This document shows, one piece after another, positions 8,466-20,033 of a stretch of 64,000 nucleotides of DNA (position 1 is its first letter; every line of letters begins with the position of its first letter). The notes under the pieces were generated by a model. It had not been told where the DNA came from and did not search any database. It was given only the letters and a program-made list of their open reading frames with translations. The position numbers and the translations under genes were made by a program. This DNA is from Prochlorococcus sp. AG-355-A18 (GTDB taxonomy: Bacteria > Cyanobacteriota > Cyanobacteriia > PCC-6307 > Cyanobiaceae), in the NCBI GenBank assembly GCA_003280985.1, contig QCDH01000001.1, positions 108,760 to 172,759 of the forward strand. The letters are read 5' to 3'.

Positions 8466-9416
8466 CTAAACTGCTGAACCGCCTACAACTTCTAATATTT
8501 CTTGCGTAATAGCTGCTTGCCTAGCTTTGTTATAAGTTAAATTCAAAGTACTTGCTAATTCTTTAGCATTATCACTTGCATTATTCATAGCAGTCATCCT
8601 GCAAGCGAGTTCTGAAGCTGCCGACTCTTGAAGAGCTCTTAGTACCTGATTCTGTAAATATAATGGCAATAACGAATCTAATAGTTGATCAGGAGTTTGT
8701 TCAAAAACAATATCTGATGGCAACTTCTCTGAATCACTTGTTTCAATATTTGATTTTTCAACAAGTAACTTACTATCTCTTGTAGTCAACCTAAAAATTT
8801 CATCGTTTTCCTCAGCAATTCCTTGAGGGTCAAGTGGCAATAGTGTTTGAACGACAGGGGCGCAGCTAACTAAAGTGATGAATTTCGTGTAAATAATTTC
8901 CACCCTATCAGAATTTTCTGAGAGAAATTCAGCTAAAATCTCATTTGTAACTCCTTCAGAATCCTTAACTGTGGGTACTTGTTCTAGTTCTTTGAAAGTA
9001 CTTTTAATTAAATATCTATCCTTTCTATTTTGAAAATATCCAATAGCTTTCTTCCCTACCAAAATTAAATTTGGCTGATACCCTTGTTTGACTAATTCTG
9101 CGTATCTTATTTCTACCTTTTTTATAATATTTGTGTTGTAACCACCACATAAACCTCTATCCGCAGTTATACAAACCAAGGTGATAGTTTTTACTTCTCT
9201 CTTGGATAATAGAGGAGAGTCGACAGCCTCAAATTGTACTCTAGATTGAATATTTTCTAAGACTCGTGCAAGTTTATCTGCAAAAGGTCTACTCTTAAGA
9301 ACTTGATCTTGAGCTCTCCTAACTTTTGCAGCTGCAACAAGTCTCATAGCCTCCGTTATTTTTCTTGTATTTTTAACGGAAACGATTCGATCTCTAATCT
9401 CTTTAAGATTTGCCAT
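8466..9416 (-). CDS. atpG: ATP synthase gamma subunit
   Basis: The 316-residue central-stalk subunit starts [20 protein letters not shown], the highly conserved N-terminal coiled coil, and ends with the matching C-terminal helix ([20 protein letters not shown]). The middle includes [14 protein letters not shown], conserved in F1 gamma. The length is that of the cyanobacterial form, with an insertion relative to most bacteria; the two regulatory cysteines of plant chloroplast gamma are not present as a close pair. It rotates inside the alpha/beta hexamer. It is the last F1 gene of the operon, 18 bases after atpA. Confidence 0.96.
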   Translation of the reverse strand: MANLKEIRDRIVSVKNTRKITEAMRLVAAAKVRRAQDQVLKSRPFADKLARVLENIQSRVQFEAVDSPLLSKREVKTITLVCITADRGLCGGYNTNIIKKVEIRYAELVKQGYQPNLILVGKKAIGYFQNRKDRYLIKSTFKELEQVPTVKDSEGVTNEILAEFLSENSDRVEIIYTKFITLVSCAPVVQTLLPLDPQGIAEENDEIFRLTTRDSKLLVEKSNIETSDSEKLPSDIVFEQTPDQLLDSLLPLYLQNQVLRALQESAASELACRMTAMNNASDNAKELASTLNLTYNKARQAAITQEILEVVGGSAV

Positions 9417-9434
9417 GGTATCTCCTAAATAAAT

Positions 9435-10964
<1,530 letters not shown>

Positions 10965-10982
10965 TTAAGGTTGATTTAAAAG

Positions 10983-11525
10983 TTACTTGGAAAGAGATAA
11001 GCCAAGTTTTCTTATTTGTGAAGCAAGAGAAGCATCAATTACTTTTGATCCTACACTGGCGACGAAACCACCAATAAGAGATGGATCGATTTTAGTTACA
11101 AGTTCTAATTTTTCTGTTCCAGCAATATTGATGATCTTTTTGGTAATTAAACCTTTTTGTTCATCAGTAAGCTCGACTGCAGAAGTAACAGTTGCCAAAG
11201 CAATATTACTATTTTCTCGGTAAATCTCTAAAAACCTATGAAGAATTGAAGTGAGAATTTCAATTCTTTGCCTATCGGCCAATAATTTTAAGAAATTCAG
11301 TAAAGAAGAATTAAACTGATTTGAAAAAATTTCAATAATGATTTTCTTCTTCGCATCTTTCTCTAAAATGGGAGAGGATAGTGCCTTCTCCAATTCAGGG
11401 GAATCATTTATTAATTCCAAGAGTTGTTTAACCTCAGAAACCATCTCTTCAGTTTGCGAATTTTCATTCACAACTTGAAGTAATGCCTCAGCGTATGGTG
11501 TAGTAACTGAATTTAAAAGTGGCAT
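10983..11525 (-). CDS. atpH: ATP synthase delta subunit
   Basis: The 180-residue peripheral-stalk subunit connects F1 alpha to the b/b-prime dimer. The N-terminal helical domain begins PLLNSVTTPYAEALLQVV, and the C-terminal part carries the family pattern KIDPSLIGGFVASVGSKVID. The ATG at 11525 overlaps the atpF stop by one base (TAATG), indicating translational coupling. Confidence 0.95.
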   Translation of the reverse strand: MPLLNSVTTPYAEALLQVVNENSQTEEMVSEVKQLLELINDSPELEKALSSPILEKDAKKKIIIEIFSNQFNSSLLNFLKLLADRQRIEILTSILHRFLEIYRENSNIALATVTSAVELTDEQKGLITKKIINIAGTEKLELVTKIDPSLIGGFVASVGSKVIDASLASQIRKLGLSLSK

Positions 11526-12037
11526 TAGTTCACCTCAATATTGTTAATTGATTGAGTTACCAAATTTTCTTGTGTTGTTTTATCAAGTCGATTTGGAAGA
11601 GAATCTAAAGCTTTCTTAATTGCCAGTTCTACAGCTTCTTTTCGAAGTTGAGAAATTGCTCTGGATGCTTCAGAGCTCTCATCAGAGATCGCACTTTGTT
11701 TAATTCGTGCCATCTCCTCTATCGCTTTTTTCTCACTTTCCATTCTGATTGATTCAGATCTTTTAAGAGAATCTGCTTTTATTTGAGAAGCTTTTTCTTC
11801 TGCTGAAGATAAATCTTTCTTCGCCTTTTCTAAAGCTTGAGTTGCATTTAGGAGTCGGTCTTCAGCATCTTTTAATTCAAGAAGGATTCCTTCTCTCCTT
11901 TTTTGAAGCATTTTACCTAGGAAACCAGGCAAAAATTTATAAAGACCGAAAACCACTACAGCCCAATTGAGGATATTAGTTTCGAATAAATTGAAGTTCA
12001 ATCCAAAACCTTCTGTAGCTAAAAGAGTTAAATTCAT
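11525..12037 (-). CDS. atpF: ATP synthase b subunit
   Basis: The 170-residue protein has one N-terminal membrane helix ([20 protein letters not shown], about residues 20-40) and a long charged coiled coil that forms the peripheral stalk with b-prime. A short stretch before the helix ([15 protein letters not shown]) resembles the N-terminal extension usual for cyanobacterial b. Its start overlaps the stop of the b-prime gene by four bases, consistent with equimolar production of the heterodimer. Confidence 0.95.
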   Translation of the reverse strand: MNLTLLATEGFGLNFNLFETNILNWAVVVFGLYKFLPGFLGKMLQKRREGILLELKDAEDRLLNATQALEKAKKDLSSAEEKASQIKADSLKRSESIRMESEKKAIEEMARIKQSAISDESSEASRAISQLRKEAVELAIKKALDSLPNRLDKTTQENLVTQSINNIEVN

Positions 12038-12495
12038 TTTTCTAGAATCAATCTATTAACAATAAGTTCGCTTAGATCATCAGCCTGTTTAGAAAGTTGA
12101 TCACGAGCAGCAGACGTCTGATTTTCAATTTCTAGTCTTGCTTTTTCTTTTGAAGCATTTGCTTCATTATTGGCAAGTTCTAGAGCTTCTTTATAAAGCT
12201 TGTCAGATTCATTCTCAGCTTCGCTTACAATTCTTTGGGCTTCAGTACGAGCACTTTGAAGCTGAGTTAATAAATCAGCTTCTAATTTTTTAACCTCAGA
12301 AAGTTTATTCTTGGCCTCAATAATATTATTACTTACAAACTTTTCTCTTTTTTCGACAACATTGCCAACAGGCTTAAAAAAGAGAGAATTTAATATGTAA
12401 GTAAGCGCAACTACTTGTATCGCCATTAGTGGCAAAGTGGCATTTATATCAAATAATCCACCTTCTGTAGCACCAAAAAAATTAAAGGCCAACAT
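12034..12495 (-). CDS. atpF2: ATP synthase b-prime subunit
   Basis: The 153-residue second b-type subunit, found in photosynthetic bacteria and plastids (plastid subunit II). It has one membrane helix near residues 20-40 ([20 protein letters not shown]) with the conserved [11 protein letters not shown] following, and then an alanine/glutamate-rich coiled coil. It is distinguished from b by shorter N-terminus and by gene order (after atpE, before atpF). It pairs with b in the stalk. Confidence 0.94.
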   Translation of the reverse strand: MLAFNFFGATEGGLFDINATLPLMAIQVVALTYILNSLFFKPVGNVVEKREKFVSNNIIEAKNKLSEVKKLEADLLTQLQSARTEAQRIVSEAENESDKLYKEALELANNEANASKEKARLEIENQTSAARDQLSKQADDLSELIVNRLILEK

Positions 12496-12562
12496 ATGAT
12501 TCAGTTGAAGTTAAAAATTAAATTTAAATATTGCTAATAAGGATTAGAAGCAATATTAACTT

Positions 12563-12972
<410 letters not shown>

Positions 12973-13698
12973 CTAATGATGTTCTTCAACAGCTTCTCCA
13001 ATGTAGTAGGCCGCTAAAGTTGCGAAAATCAATGCTTGAATTGCACTAGTAAATAATCCTAGGAACATAACAGGTATTGGAAGAATTAGCGGAACTAAAA
13101 AGACTAAAACACCAACAACAAGTTCATCAGCCAAAATATTTCCAAATAGCCTGAAAGAGAGTGATAGAGGTTTTGTAAAATCTTCTAGAATTTTGAAAGG
13201 AAGCATAATCGGAGTTGGGTGAACATAATATTCAAAGTATCTCCAACCCTTATTACTTAAACCTGCATAGAAATAAGAAAGTGAAACCAATAAAGCCAAG
13301 GCTATAGTTGTATTAATGTCTGCAGTAGGGGCTCCTAATTCTCCACTTGGCAACTTAATCAATCTCCATGGAATTAAAGCTCCTCCCCAATTACTAACAA
13401 AGACGAATAAAAATAAAGTACCTATAAATGGCATCCAATCTCTATAAACTTTTTCGCCTATTTGGGTCCTAGCAAGATCTCTTATGTAATCCCATAGGAA
13501 CTCAAGCAAGTTTTGAAGTCCTTTAGGATCATTTTCCATTTTTTTAGTTCCTAAAGAGATAAAAACTAATAACGCTCCTAATAAAATCCAAGATGTTAAA
13601 AATACCTGCCCATGAAGTCTGATATTTCCAATCTGCCAATAAAGATGTTGGCCAACTTCTAATGCTGCAAAATTTGTTAGCAAGGAATTTAAAAACAT
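12973..13698 (-). CDS. atpB: ATP synthase a subunit
   Basis: The 241-residue integral membrane stator subunit forms the proton half-channels against the c ring. The essential arginine is Arg183 in [18 protein letters not shown]. About five membrane helices are evident, including [20 protein letters not shown] and a C-terminal [20 protein letters not shown]. The sequence is typical of cyanobacterial/chloroplast a. It follows atp1 by 21 bases. Confidence 0.97.
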   Translation of the reverse strand: MFLNSLLTNFAALEVGQHLYWQIGNIRLHGQVFLTSWILLGALLVFISLGTKKMENDPKGLQNLLEFLWDYIRDLARTQIGEKVYRDWMPFIGTLFLFVFVSNWGGALIPWRLIKLPSGELGAPTADINTTIALALLVSLSYFYAGLSNKGWRYFEYYVHPTPIMLPFKILEDFTKPLSLSFRLFGNILADELVVGVLVFLVPLILPIPVMFLGLFTSAIQALIFATLAAYYIGEAVEEHH

Positions 13699-13719
13699 TT
13701 GTTTTGAATAAAAATTTAC

Positions 13720-14196
13720 TTAAAAACGTGAAAAATAGAGAATGAGTGAAGGCTTATAAATAAAAAAACCTATCATTGCAGGAAAAATATCTAAAGATCC
13801 TAGCTTGCTGGCAAAAATAAAGAGGCAAACTGGAACCAATAGTTGCAATTTTGATACACCTGATGATTCTTTACCAAGTTTCCCTATACTTTTAGCAAGC
13901 AAACGTAGGTAAAAAATTCCGGCAATTGCACCTATAAAAATACTAAAACCAAAAGTAAATCCTAGAAAAATTGCAGTTATTGATGCTAATAAAATAGAAA
14001 CAATAAGAGTAACTCCAAAAATTGCTAATTGCAATTTTGTGTATTCATCATTTTGAGAAAGCAAATTATCTATATGATTGGCAATGCCAGATTTACTTTC
14101 TTTGATGATCGAATTATTCATGGATTGAGGAAGTTGAACATTCTCATTGGAAGGATGCTCAAGTTTTTTTCTATTTGAGTCCACTGATGTGAACAT
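13720..14196 (-). CDS. atp1: ATP synthase accessory protein AtpI/Atp1
   Basis: The 158-residue protein has a hydrophilic ~50-residue N-terminus followed by four predicted membrane helices (LQLAIFGVTLIVSILLASIT, then a glycine-rich pair, then LLVPVCLFIFASKLG). This fits the poorly conserved first gene of bacterial atp operons, which helps assembly of the c ring in some species. The call depends largely on its place as first gene before atpB and on the four-helix layout. The ATG at 14196 is preceded by the region I take as the operon promoter. Confidence 0.8.
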   Translation of the reverse strand: MFTSVDSNRKKLEHPSNENVQLPQSMNNSIIKESKSGIANHIDNLLSQNDEYTKLQLAIFGVTLIVSILLASITAIFLGFTFGFSIFIGAIAGIFYLRLLAKSIGKLGKESSGVSKLQLLVPVCLFIFASKLGSLDIFPAMIGFFIYKPSLILYFSRF

Positions 14197-14463
14197 AGTT
14201 TAGAAACCCTCTCTGAATGATTTGAAGTAAGTATATAAACTCACGGAATCTATCACGGAGAGGTGCCTTTTAGCTAGTTTTTTTTTATAAAAAATTAATT
14301 CTTAAGATTTATGATGAATCTGTAGACCATGTTTTACATTATTCTTCAAAAATAATATTTTTTAAAAGTCATCTTTTTAGTTGCTTTAACACTTTAAAAA
14401 GTTAATAAAAGACTTGGCAAAATCTCAATTAAACGTCTCAATAGTACATATACATCTAAAAAA
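14197..14463. promoter_or_regulatory. Divergent promoter region for the atp operon and ftsW
   Basis: This 267-base gap contains no plausible gene. On the atp side, two direct repeats of TCACGGA (14241-14247 and 14253-14259, period 12) lie immediately upstream, for the minus strand, of a TATATA box at 14232-14237. That would place a transcript start near 14225 and a leader of about 30 bases before atp1. A run of nine T follows at about 14279. The half nearest ftsW is plain AT-rich sequence, and I see no clear promoter elements there. Confidence 0.45.
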
Positions 14464-15699
14464 TTGGAGATAAGTCAAGAACAAATAAAATATAAAAGAA
14501 TTTCTAAAAGAAAAAAAACCTTTAATTCTGATTACAAAAAAAATCTAAGTAATTTAACAGAGTTTATATTTCCCTTACCTTGGACTATATGGCCTTATGA
14601 GGCAAAAATCCTCGTTGTTCTCATTGGGATTTGGTCAATATTAGGAATATGCATTCTTGGATCATCAAGTTTGTGGGTGGCTAGTAGGGAAATGGGAAAT
14701 TGGGCTTATTTTTTAAAAAAACAAATAATTTGGACAATTCCAGGAATTAGTCTTTTTTATTTTGTTCTGAATACAAACATTAGAAATCTTTTAAAGTTTT
14801 CAAGAATTATTTTTTTTATTTTATTCTTTCTAATATTACTAACCAATATTACTGGAATTACAGTTAACGGATCTTCAAGATGGCTAGTACTAGGAAATTT
14901 GCGTCTACAACCATCTGAATTAATAAAGCCTTTTCTAATTCTAGAAGCTTCTAATCTTTTCGCTCACTGGAATCTGATTAAGAATGATAAAAAATTAATT
15001 TCAATATTCTCTTTTGGATTATTAATTTTATTAATACTAAAGCAGCCTAATTTAAGTACTGCATCATTAACTGGAATTCTTTTTTGGATAATGGGTTTAT
15101 GTGGAGGCGTAAAACTAAGTTCTCTTTGCTCATTTGCCTCACTAGGATTTATTACTGGATGTATTAGTATCCTCAATAACGAATATCAAAAACTTAGAGT
15201 TACTTCATTTATTAATCCTTGGAAAGATCAACAGGAAAATGGATTTCAATTGGTTCAAAGTTTATTAGCTATAGGTTCAGGAGGTCTATTCGGCCAAGGT
15301 TTTGGCTTGTCCATACAAAAATTACAGTACCTACCTTTTATGTACACAGATTTTATTTTTGCCATTTTTGCTGAGGAATTTGGTTTATTAGGGTGTACTC
15401 TGTTCTTAGGTTTTTTAGCAGTTTTTTCTTATATAACTATAAGAATTGCTCTAAAGTGCAGGAACAACTATACAAAATTAGTTTCTGTTGGATGTGGTGT
15501 ATTGTTGATAGGTCAATCTATAATGCATATTGCTGTAGCAACAGGCTCTATGCCTACTACTGGCTTACCACTACCTTTCATTAGTTATGGTGGAAATTCA
15601 TTAATCGCATCATTTTTTATTGCAGGGATGTTACTGAGATGTTCATTAGAATCTACAGGGTTCATAGGTATGATTAGTACACGAAAAACTCTTAATTAG
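14464..15699 (+). CDS. ftsW: Cell division peptidoglycan polymerase FtsW (SEDS family)
   Basis: The 411-residue membrane protein has about ten hydrophobic segments and SEDS signatures: GSSRWLVLGNLRLQPSELIK, GGLFGQGFGLSIQKLQYLPF, FAEEFGLLGCTLFL and the C-terminal GLPLPFISYGGNSL. It polymerises septal lipid II glycan with a partner transpeptidase. FtsW rather than RodA is my choice from the overall pattern; the distinction is not certain. The start is TTG at 14464, because no ATG or GTG occurs in frame between the upstream stop at 14395 and the first membrane segment. No good ribosome binding site is visible. Confidence 0.85.
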   Translation: MEISQEQIKYKRISKRKKTFNSDYKKNLSNLTEFIFPLPWTIWPYEAKILVVLIGIWSILGICILGSSSLWVASREMGNWAYFLKKQIIWTIPGISLFYFVLNTNIRNLLKFSRIIFFILFFLILLTNITGITVNGSSRWLVLGNLRLQPSELIKPFLILEASNLFAHWNLIKNDKKLISIFSFGLLILLILKQPNLSTASLTGILFWIMGLCGGVKLSSLCSFASLGFITGCISILNNEYQKLRVTSFINPWKDQQENGFQLVQSLLAIGSGGLFGQGFGLSIQKLQYLPFMYTDFIFAIFAEEFGLLGCTLFLGFLAVFSYITIRIALKCRNNYTKLVSVGCGVLLIGQSIMHIAVATGSMPTTGLPLPFISYGGNSLIASFFIAGMLLRCSLESTGFIGMISTRKTLN

Positions 15700-15781
15700 T
15701 TAGAATTTGTAAGATTTAAGTTAAGCCATCGAATCATTTAATTTAGTTATTTCAGAATTATCTCAAAAGGGTAATCTGCTT

Positions 15782-16438
15782 ATGGAGAATGGCCTTAATA
15801 ATCCGGGACCGTTTACTATATTTTTGGTTTTCAGCGCAGGACTTTTAACGAGTCTTGGCCCATGCTCATTATCATTACTACCAATCACTCTTGCTTATAT
15901 AGGAGGAACAGAGAAAAATAAATTTAAACTTATTAGCTTTTCAGGAGGAGTAGTTTTTTCACTCGTTGCTCTTGGTGCTGCAAGTGGATTCTTAGGTAGG
16001 ATATATGGGCAAATCCCATCTTCCTACACTTCGATCGTTGCCTTGATAGCAATAATAATGGGTTTAAATTTACTGGGTATTCTAAAGTTTCAGTTTCCGA
16101 ATGGACCTGATATGAAAATAATTGAAAATAAAATACCAACATTTATAACACCTTTTGCCATAGGGACTACTTTTGGACTAGCTTCTTCACCTTGCATTAC
16201 TCCAGTTTTAGCAACTCTTTTAGCTTGGGTATCCCAAGCTAAAAATCCAACAATATCTATTATTTTTTTATTTTTCTTTGGGATAGGCCAAGTAACCCCA
16301 TTAATAGTTGCAGGAGCTACTGCAGAAAACTTAAGAAAATTTTTAGCGCTTAGAAAATTTAGTCAAATAATTCCGACTTTAAGTGGGATATTTTTAGTTT
16401 CCTTAGGTTTTTTAAATTTATTATCAAATTGGATTTAA
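15782..16438 (+). CDS. ccdA: Thiol-disulfide carrier CcdA (cytochrome c biogenesis)
   Basis: The 218-residue protein has six membrane helices and the two CcdA cysteines, Cys28 (TSLGPCSLSLLP) and Cys138 (LASSPCITPVLA), each in a proline-containing helix. It moves reducing equivalents from cytoplasmic thioredoxin into the thylakoid lumen to keep apocytochrome c thiols reduced. It ends exactly where ccs1 begins (no gap), so both components of the System II cytochrome c assembly pathway are made together. Confidence 0.93.
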   Translation: MENGLNNPGPFTIFLVFSAGLLTSLGPCSLSLLPITLAYIGGTEKNKFKLISFSGGVVFSLVALGAASGFLGRIYGQIPSSYTSIVALIAIIMGLNLLGILKFQFPNGPDMKIIENKIPTFITPFAIGTTFGLASSPCITPVLATLLAWVSQAKNPTISIIFLFFFGIGQVTPLIVAGATAENLRKFLALRKFSQIIPTLSGIFLVSLGFLNLLSNWI

Positions 16439-17725
16439 ATGATTATTTTTAAGAATCTAATATTAAAAATATCAAGTTTAAGATTCGCCATATCACTGAT
16501 AATCTTCATTGCTATTACAAGCGGCATAGGTACTTTTATACCTCAAGGTAGTAATAATCAATTTTATATTGACAATTTCGATAGTGCTCCCATTTTTGGA
16601 TTTTTAGATGGAGAAAAAGTCTTAAAACTTGAATTGGATCATATATATACAAGCTTTTGGTTTTTATTTACATTAATTCTTCTTTGCATTTCTCTAGCAG
16701 CTTGTAGTTTCAGGAGGCAAATCCCTTCATTAAAAGCTTCATTAAAATGGATTGAATACAAGAGCGAAAAAAAATTTAGCAAACTGCAACTAACTACAAG
16801 TCATGCAATCAATCAAGATGGAGAACATATATCAAAAGTTGATTTATTACTTAAAAAAAGAGGATGGAAAACATATAAGTTTAAAAGTCATATTTCTGCA
16901 AGAAGGGGGTTAATTGGAAAAATCGGTCCTTTAGTTGTACATATCGGATTAATAGTCTTACTTATAGGTTCAGCATATGGAAGTTTTACAAGTCAATCAA
17001 AAGAACAATATTTACTGCCTGGAGAAACTTTAAATCTTGTTAATGAGAGCACGAACTCAAAAGCCAATGTAAAATTAATTGATTTTTCAATAGAACGAGA
17101 AAGTGATGGTGTACCCAAACAATTTATTTCAAAATTAAATTTTTCTTCTGAAGATCTAAATTTAAATGAAATAAAAACCACCAAAGTTAACCACCCAATC
17201 AGGTTTAAAGGGTTAACTATTTATCAAGCTGATTGGGCAATATCAAATATTGTTTTAGAAATAGATAATATCCTTTATCAATTACAATTGAAGGAGATTC
17301 CCGAAATCGGAAATCAAGTTTGGGGAGTTTTAGTTGAATTAGGATCGGAGACTAAAAAAAATTTCCTTTTAACAATAGATAATGAAAATGGTCCACTTAA
17401 AATTTCAAATATAGAAAATTTCTCCGGGAATAATCTCTATATCAATGACAATCCTTTAGAAGTTAATTCTTCAAAAGTATCTCTTAAAAAAATAATCCCC
17501 AGCAGTGGTTTAATAATTAAAAATGATCCGTCTATACCATTTATTTACTTTTCTTTTATTTTAATAATTTTTGGAACAATAATAAGTCTTATACCAACTA
17601 ACCAATTATGGATTCTGGTAAATAAAGAATCACAAAAGTTATTTATTGGAGGCCTTAGTAATAAAAATCTAGTTGGTTTTAAAAAAGAATTTTTTAAATT
17701 ATCAGAAGAAATAAAAAAATCTTAA
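16439..17725 (+). CDS. ccs1: Cytochrome c biogenesis protein Ccs1 (ResB family)
   Basis: The 428-residue ResB-like protein has an N-terminal helix ([20 protein letters not shown]), two more central helices (residues ~75-90 and about 160-180, [20 protein letters not shown]), a lumenal domain of about 170 residues, and a C-terminal helix ([20 protein letters not shown]). With CcsA (elsewhere) it forms the System II heme delivery and ligation complex for cytochromes f and c6. It starts on the base after the ccdA stop and its 3' end overlaps the convergent queF by four bases. Confidence 0.92.
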   Translation: MIIFKNLILKISSLRFAISLIIFIAITSGIGTFIPQGSNNQFYIDNFDSAPIFGFLDGEKVLKLELDHIYTSFWFLFTLILLCISLAACSFRRQIPSLKASLKWIEYKSEKKFSKLQLTTSHAINQDGEHISKVDLLLKKRGWKTYKFKSHISARRGLIGKIGPLVVHIGLIVLLIGSAYGSFTSQSKEQYLLPGETLNLVNESTNSKANVKLIDFSIERESDGVPKQFISKLNFSSEDLNLNEIKTTKVNHPIRFKGLTIYQADWAISNIVLEIDNILYQLQLKEIPEIGNQVWGVLVELGSETKKNFLLTIDNENGPLKISNIENFSGNNLYINDNPLEVNSSKVSLKKIIPSSGLIIKNDPSIPFIYFSFILIIFGTIISLIPTNQLWILVNKESQKLFIGGLSNKNLVGFKKEFFKLSEEIKKS

Positions 17726-18132
17726 TTTCTTCTCTGCCCACTAAAAATATCTAACTGCATAGAAACATTTCCTCTGGGGTTAAATGCAGCGTTTAAATGT
17801 ATCCAGTGAGGTGAACCTTCATTCACTAAATCATCCATAATTCTATTCACAACTTCTTCATGTGATATTTTTATATCTCTAAAATTATTAATATAAAGCT
17901 TTAAAGACTTCAACTCATAGACTTTCAAATTAGGTTGGTAAATTATATTAAGCTTTGCAAAATCTGGATAACCAGAAAAGGGGCACTTACATGTAAATTC
18001 AGGTAACTGAATAGAAATTTCATAAATTCTTTTTTTGTTTGGATTATCGAAACAAATTATTTTTGATTCATCAATAATTCTTTCACCATATAGCGGTCTT
18101 TGAGTCGAATCGTTTAAGTTAGCTGTACTCAT
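17722..18132 (-). CDS. queF: NADPH-dependent 7-cyano-7-deazaguanine reductase
   Basis: The 136-residue unimodular QueF reduces preQ0 to preQ1 in queuosine synthesis for tRNA modification. The nucleophile is Cys50 in [11 protein letters not shown], followed by the catalytic Asp57, and the substrate-binding motif is [14 protein letters not shown]. The typical ~135-residue length argues for the short, type I form. The ATG at 18132 faces a 189-base divergent region shared with the small gene upstream of glnB. Confidence 0.94.
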   Translation of the reverse strand: MSTANLNDSTQRPLYGERIIDESKIICFDNPNKKRIYEISIQLPEFTCKCPFSGYPDFAKLNIIYQPNLKVYELKSLKLYINNFRDIKISHEEVVNRIMDDLVNEGSPHWIHLNAAFNPRGNVSMQLDIFSGQRRN

Positions 18133-18221
18133 TTTTAGCAGAACTTTTTTACTAAACCTATATAAAAACTATATGTAAAGATAAAAATTCGCAAAAGTAT
18201 CACCAAATCTAAGTATTACAA

Positions 18222-18298
18222 TTGACTAAGTCAAAAGCTGTTAAATCTTATTTTTGTATCAATAGTAACATTCATAATGTCTGCCAAAAGGGTTATAT
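18222..18298 (+). promoter_or_regulatory. Candidate nitrogen-regulated promoter upstream of the small gene-glnB pair
   Basis: GTA-N8-AAC at 18256-18269 (flanked as TGTA and AACA) resembles the NtcA box GTA-N8-TAC with one mismatch. A TATAT-like -10 lies at about 18293-18298, roughly 24 bases downstream, close to the 22-23 base spacing of NtcA-activated promoters. Upstream there is also a palindrome TTGAC-TAA-GTCAA at 18222-18234. The imperfect half-site makes this a candidate only; NtcA control of glnB is known in several cyanobacteria. Confidence 0.35.
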
Positions 18299-18321
18299 GT
18301 GTTTAGTTCAATGAAAAATTA

Positions 18322-18567
18322 ATGGACATTTGTTTGATAACTATCGATAACAACTTAAATAAATCCCTTCAACCAAAAACCGCAATTGGAATGTTATGGC
18401 TTCAAACACACTTTGAGAATGATCAGTGGGAAGCTTTGTCAACTAGTACAGTAATAATTTCTAAAGTAAATTCCCAACTATTAATCGAAGACGCCAAGAA
18501 TGCAGGCCTTAAAGTTGAATGTTTTTCTGATATTTCAATGTTGGATGTTTTCCCAAAAAACAATTAA
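18322..18567 (+). CDS. Conserved small protein upstream of glnB, 81 residues
   Basis: The 81-residue protein begins MDICLITIDNNLNKSLQPKT and contains GMLWLQTHFENDQWEALSTS and a C-terminal SMLDVFPKNN. It is soluble, with no recognisable domain. It lies 24 bases before glnB with no terminator between, so both are probably on one message. I recall it as conserved next to glnB in marine picocyanobacteria, which hints at a nitrogen-related role, but nothing in the sequence proves it. Confidence 0.7.
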   Translation: MDICLITIDNNLNKSLQPKTAIGMLWLQTHFENDQWEALSTSTVIISKVNSQLLIEDAKNAGLKVECFSDISMLDVFPKNN

Positions 18568-18930
<363 letters not shown>

Positions 18931-18931
18931 T

Positions 18932-19744
18932 TTAAAGAGTTTCTTTTACTAAATTTTGTATATATTCACTATTAATCCTTTTATTTGATTGACCTCCTAA
19001 GGTCATACAAGCTAAATATTCATGATTTCCAGCAGGACCTACTAAAGGAGAAGCTATCAAATTCTTTATATTCCATTGGAAATTCTTAGCAGCATAAATA
19101 ACAGATTCTATTGCCTCAGTATGGAATTTAGGATTGCGAACAACACCTCCTTTACTGACTTTATCTTTACCCACCTCAAATTGGGGTTTAATTAAAAATA
19201 TTCCCTCAATACAATCACCTTCTAATAAATTACCAATAGATTTAAAAACTAACTTTAATGAAATAAAAGACAAATCAGCAACCACAAAATTTGGTAATTC
19301 ATTACTTCTTGATAAAAGATCATTAGGTTTTAAATTTCGAATATTAGTTCGTTCAAAAAGTATTACTTTTGGGTTATTTCTGATCTTCCATGCAGTCTGC
19401 CCATAACCAACATCTATCCCATAAACTAACTTTGCGCCTTGTTGCAATAAACAATCAGTAAATCCCCCAGTAGATATTCCTGCGTCAATGCATATTTTAT
19501 CTTTTACGTTAATTTGAAGTTTATTAAATGCCTCCATTAATTTTTCGCCACCCCTTGATACAAACATAGGCTCGGAATCAATAAAAAATTCAGAACCAAT
19601 TAATACTTGTTGTCCAGGTTTATCCCATACTTTTCCATTGATATCTCTAACCTTGCCCGCAAGAATTAAACCTTGGGCTTTTTGACGAGTTTCACATAAA
19701 CCACTTTTAAGAAGATAAAGATCTAATCTACTTTTTTTAATCAT
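18932..19744 (-). CDS. TlyA family rRNA 2'-O-methyltransferase (S4 plus FtsJ domains)
   Basis: The 270-residue protein begins with an S4 RNA-binding domain (SRLDLYLLKSGLCETRQKAQ, residues 4-65), followed by an FtsJ-like Rossmann methyltransferase: GGEKLMEAFNKL, CIDAGISTGGFTDCLLQQGA (SAM loop) and VVADLSFISLKLV. The family is annotated as TlyA/hemolysin A and, where tested, 2'-O-methylates rRNA cytidines. The ATG at 19744 faces a 289-base divergent region. A toxin role is unlikely despite the old name. Confidence 0.9.
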   Translation of the reverse strand: MIKKSRLDLYLLKSGLCETRQKAQGLILAGKVRDINGKVWDKPGQQVLIGSEFFIDSEPMFVSRGGEKLMEAFNKLQINVKDKICIDAGISTGGFTDCLLQQGAKLVYGIDVGYGQTAWKIRNNPKVILFERTNIRNLKPNDLLSRSNELPNFVVADLSFISLKLVFKSIGNLLEGDCIEGIFLIKPQFEVGKDKVSKGGVVRNPKFHTEAIESVIYAAKNFQWNIKNLIASPLVGPAGNHEYLACMTLGGQSNKRINSEYIQNLVKETL

Positions 19745-20033
19745 CTATTAATCAATAAAAAAGACTGAATAATGAACTTCTACAAGATTAAGATCCAAAT
19801 TCTTTAATACCTTCCAATTTTAAATAAGAACTAAAAAATTACCCATTATTAACGAAAGGAATAAAGTAATAAATGCAAACATTTTTGTATTTAAGCTTTC
19901 TTAATTAGCCAAAAAAATGTTACATAAGAAAATAATAGCCAGGCAAATATCTTCAATGGCAAGTACATCTTTAAGGTATAGAGCAATAATTCGATTTTGG
20001 TTATAAAGTTTAAATTGATAATTAATAAAAATT
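19745..20033. other. Divergent intergenic region between the tlyA-type gene and purB
   Basis: This 289-base AT-rich stretch holds the start regions of two divergent genes. The only coding candidate I see is a 25-codon minus-strand frame at 19891-19968, listed separately. No structured RNA, repeat or clear promoter pair stands out. Confidence 0.5.
19891..19968 (-). CDS. Possible 25-residue single-helix membrane peptide
   Basis: The frame starts at ATG 19968 and ends TAA at 19891. The peptide begins MYLPLKIFAWLLFSYV, is hydrophobic and aromatic through one helix length, and finishes LIKKA, giving the positive-inside layout of a very small membrane subunit. The frame is open further upstream, but the upstream part has no protein-like composition. 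Cyanobacteria encode many such peptides (photosystem and cytochrome b6f small subunits), but this one matches none that I recognise. A chance AT-rich frame is a real alternative. Confidence 0.3.
   Translation of the reverse strand: MYLPLKIFAWLLFSYVTFFWLIKKA

Noticed and set aside
14275..14290. T-run near 14279 as an intrinsic terminator
   Set aside because: No GC-rich stem precedes the run in either direction, and it lies in the divergent promoter region.
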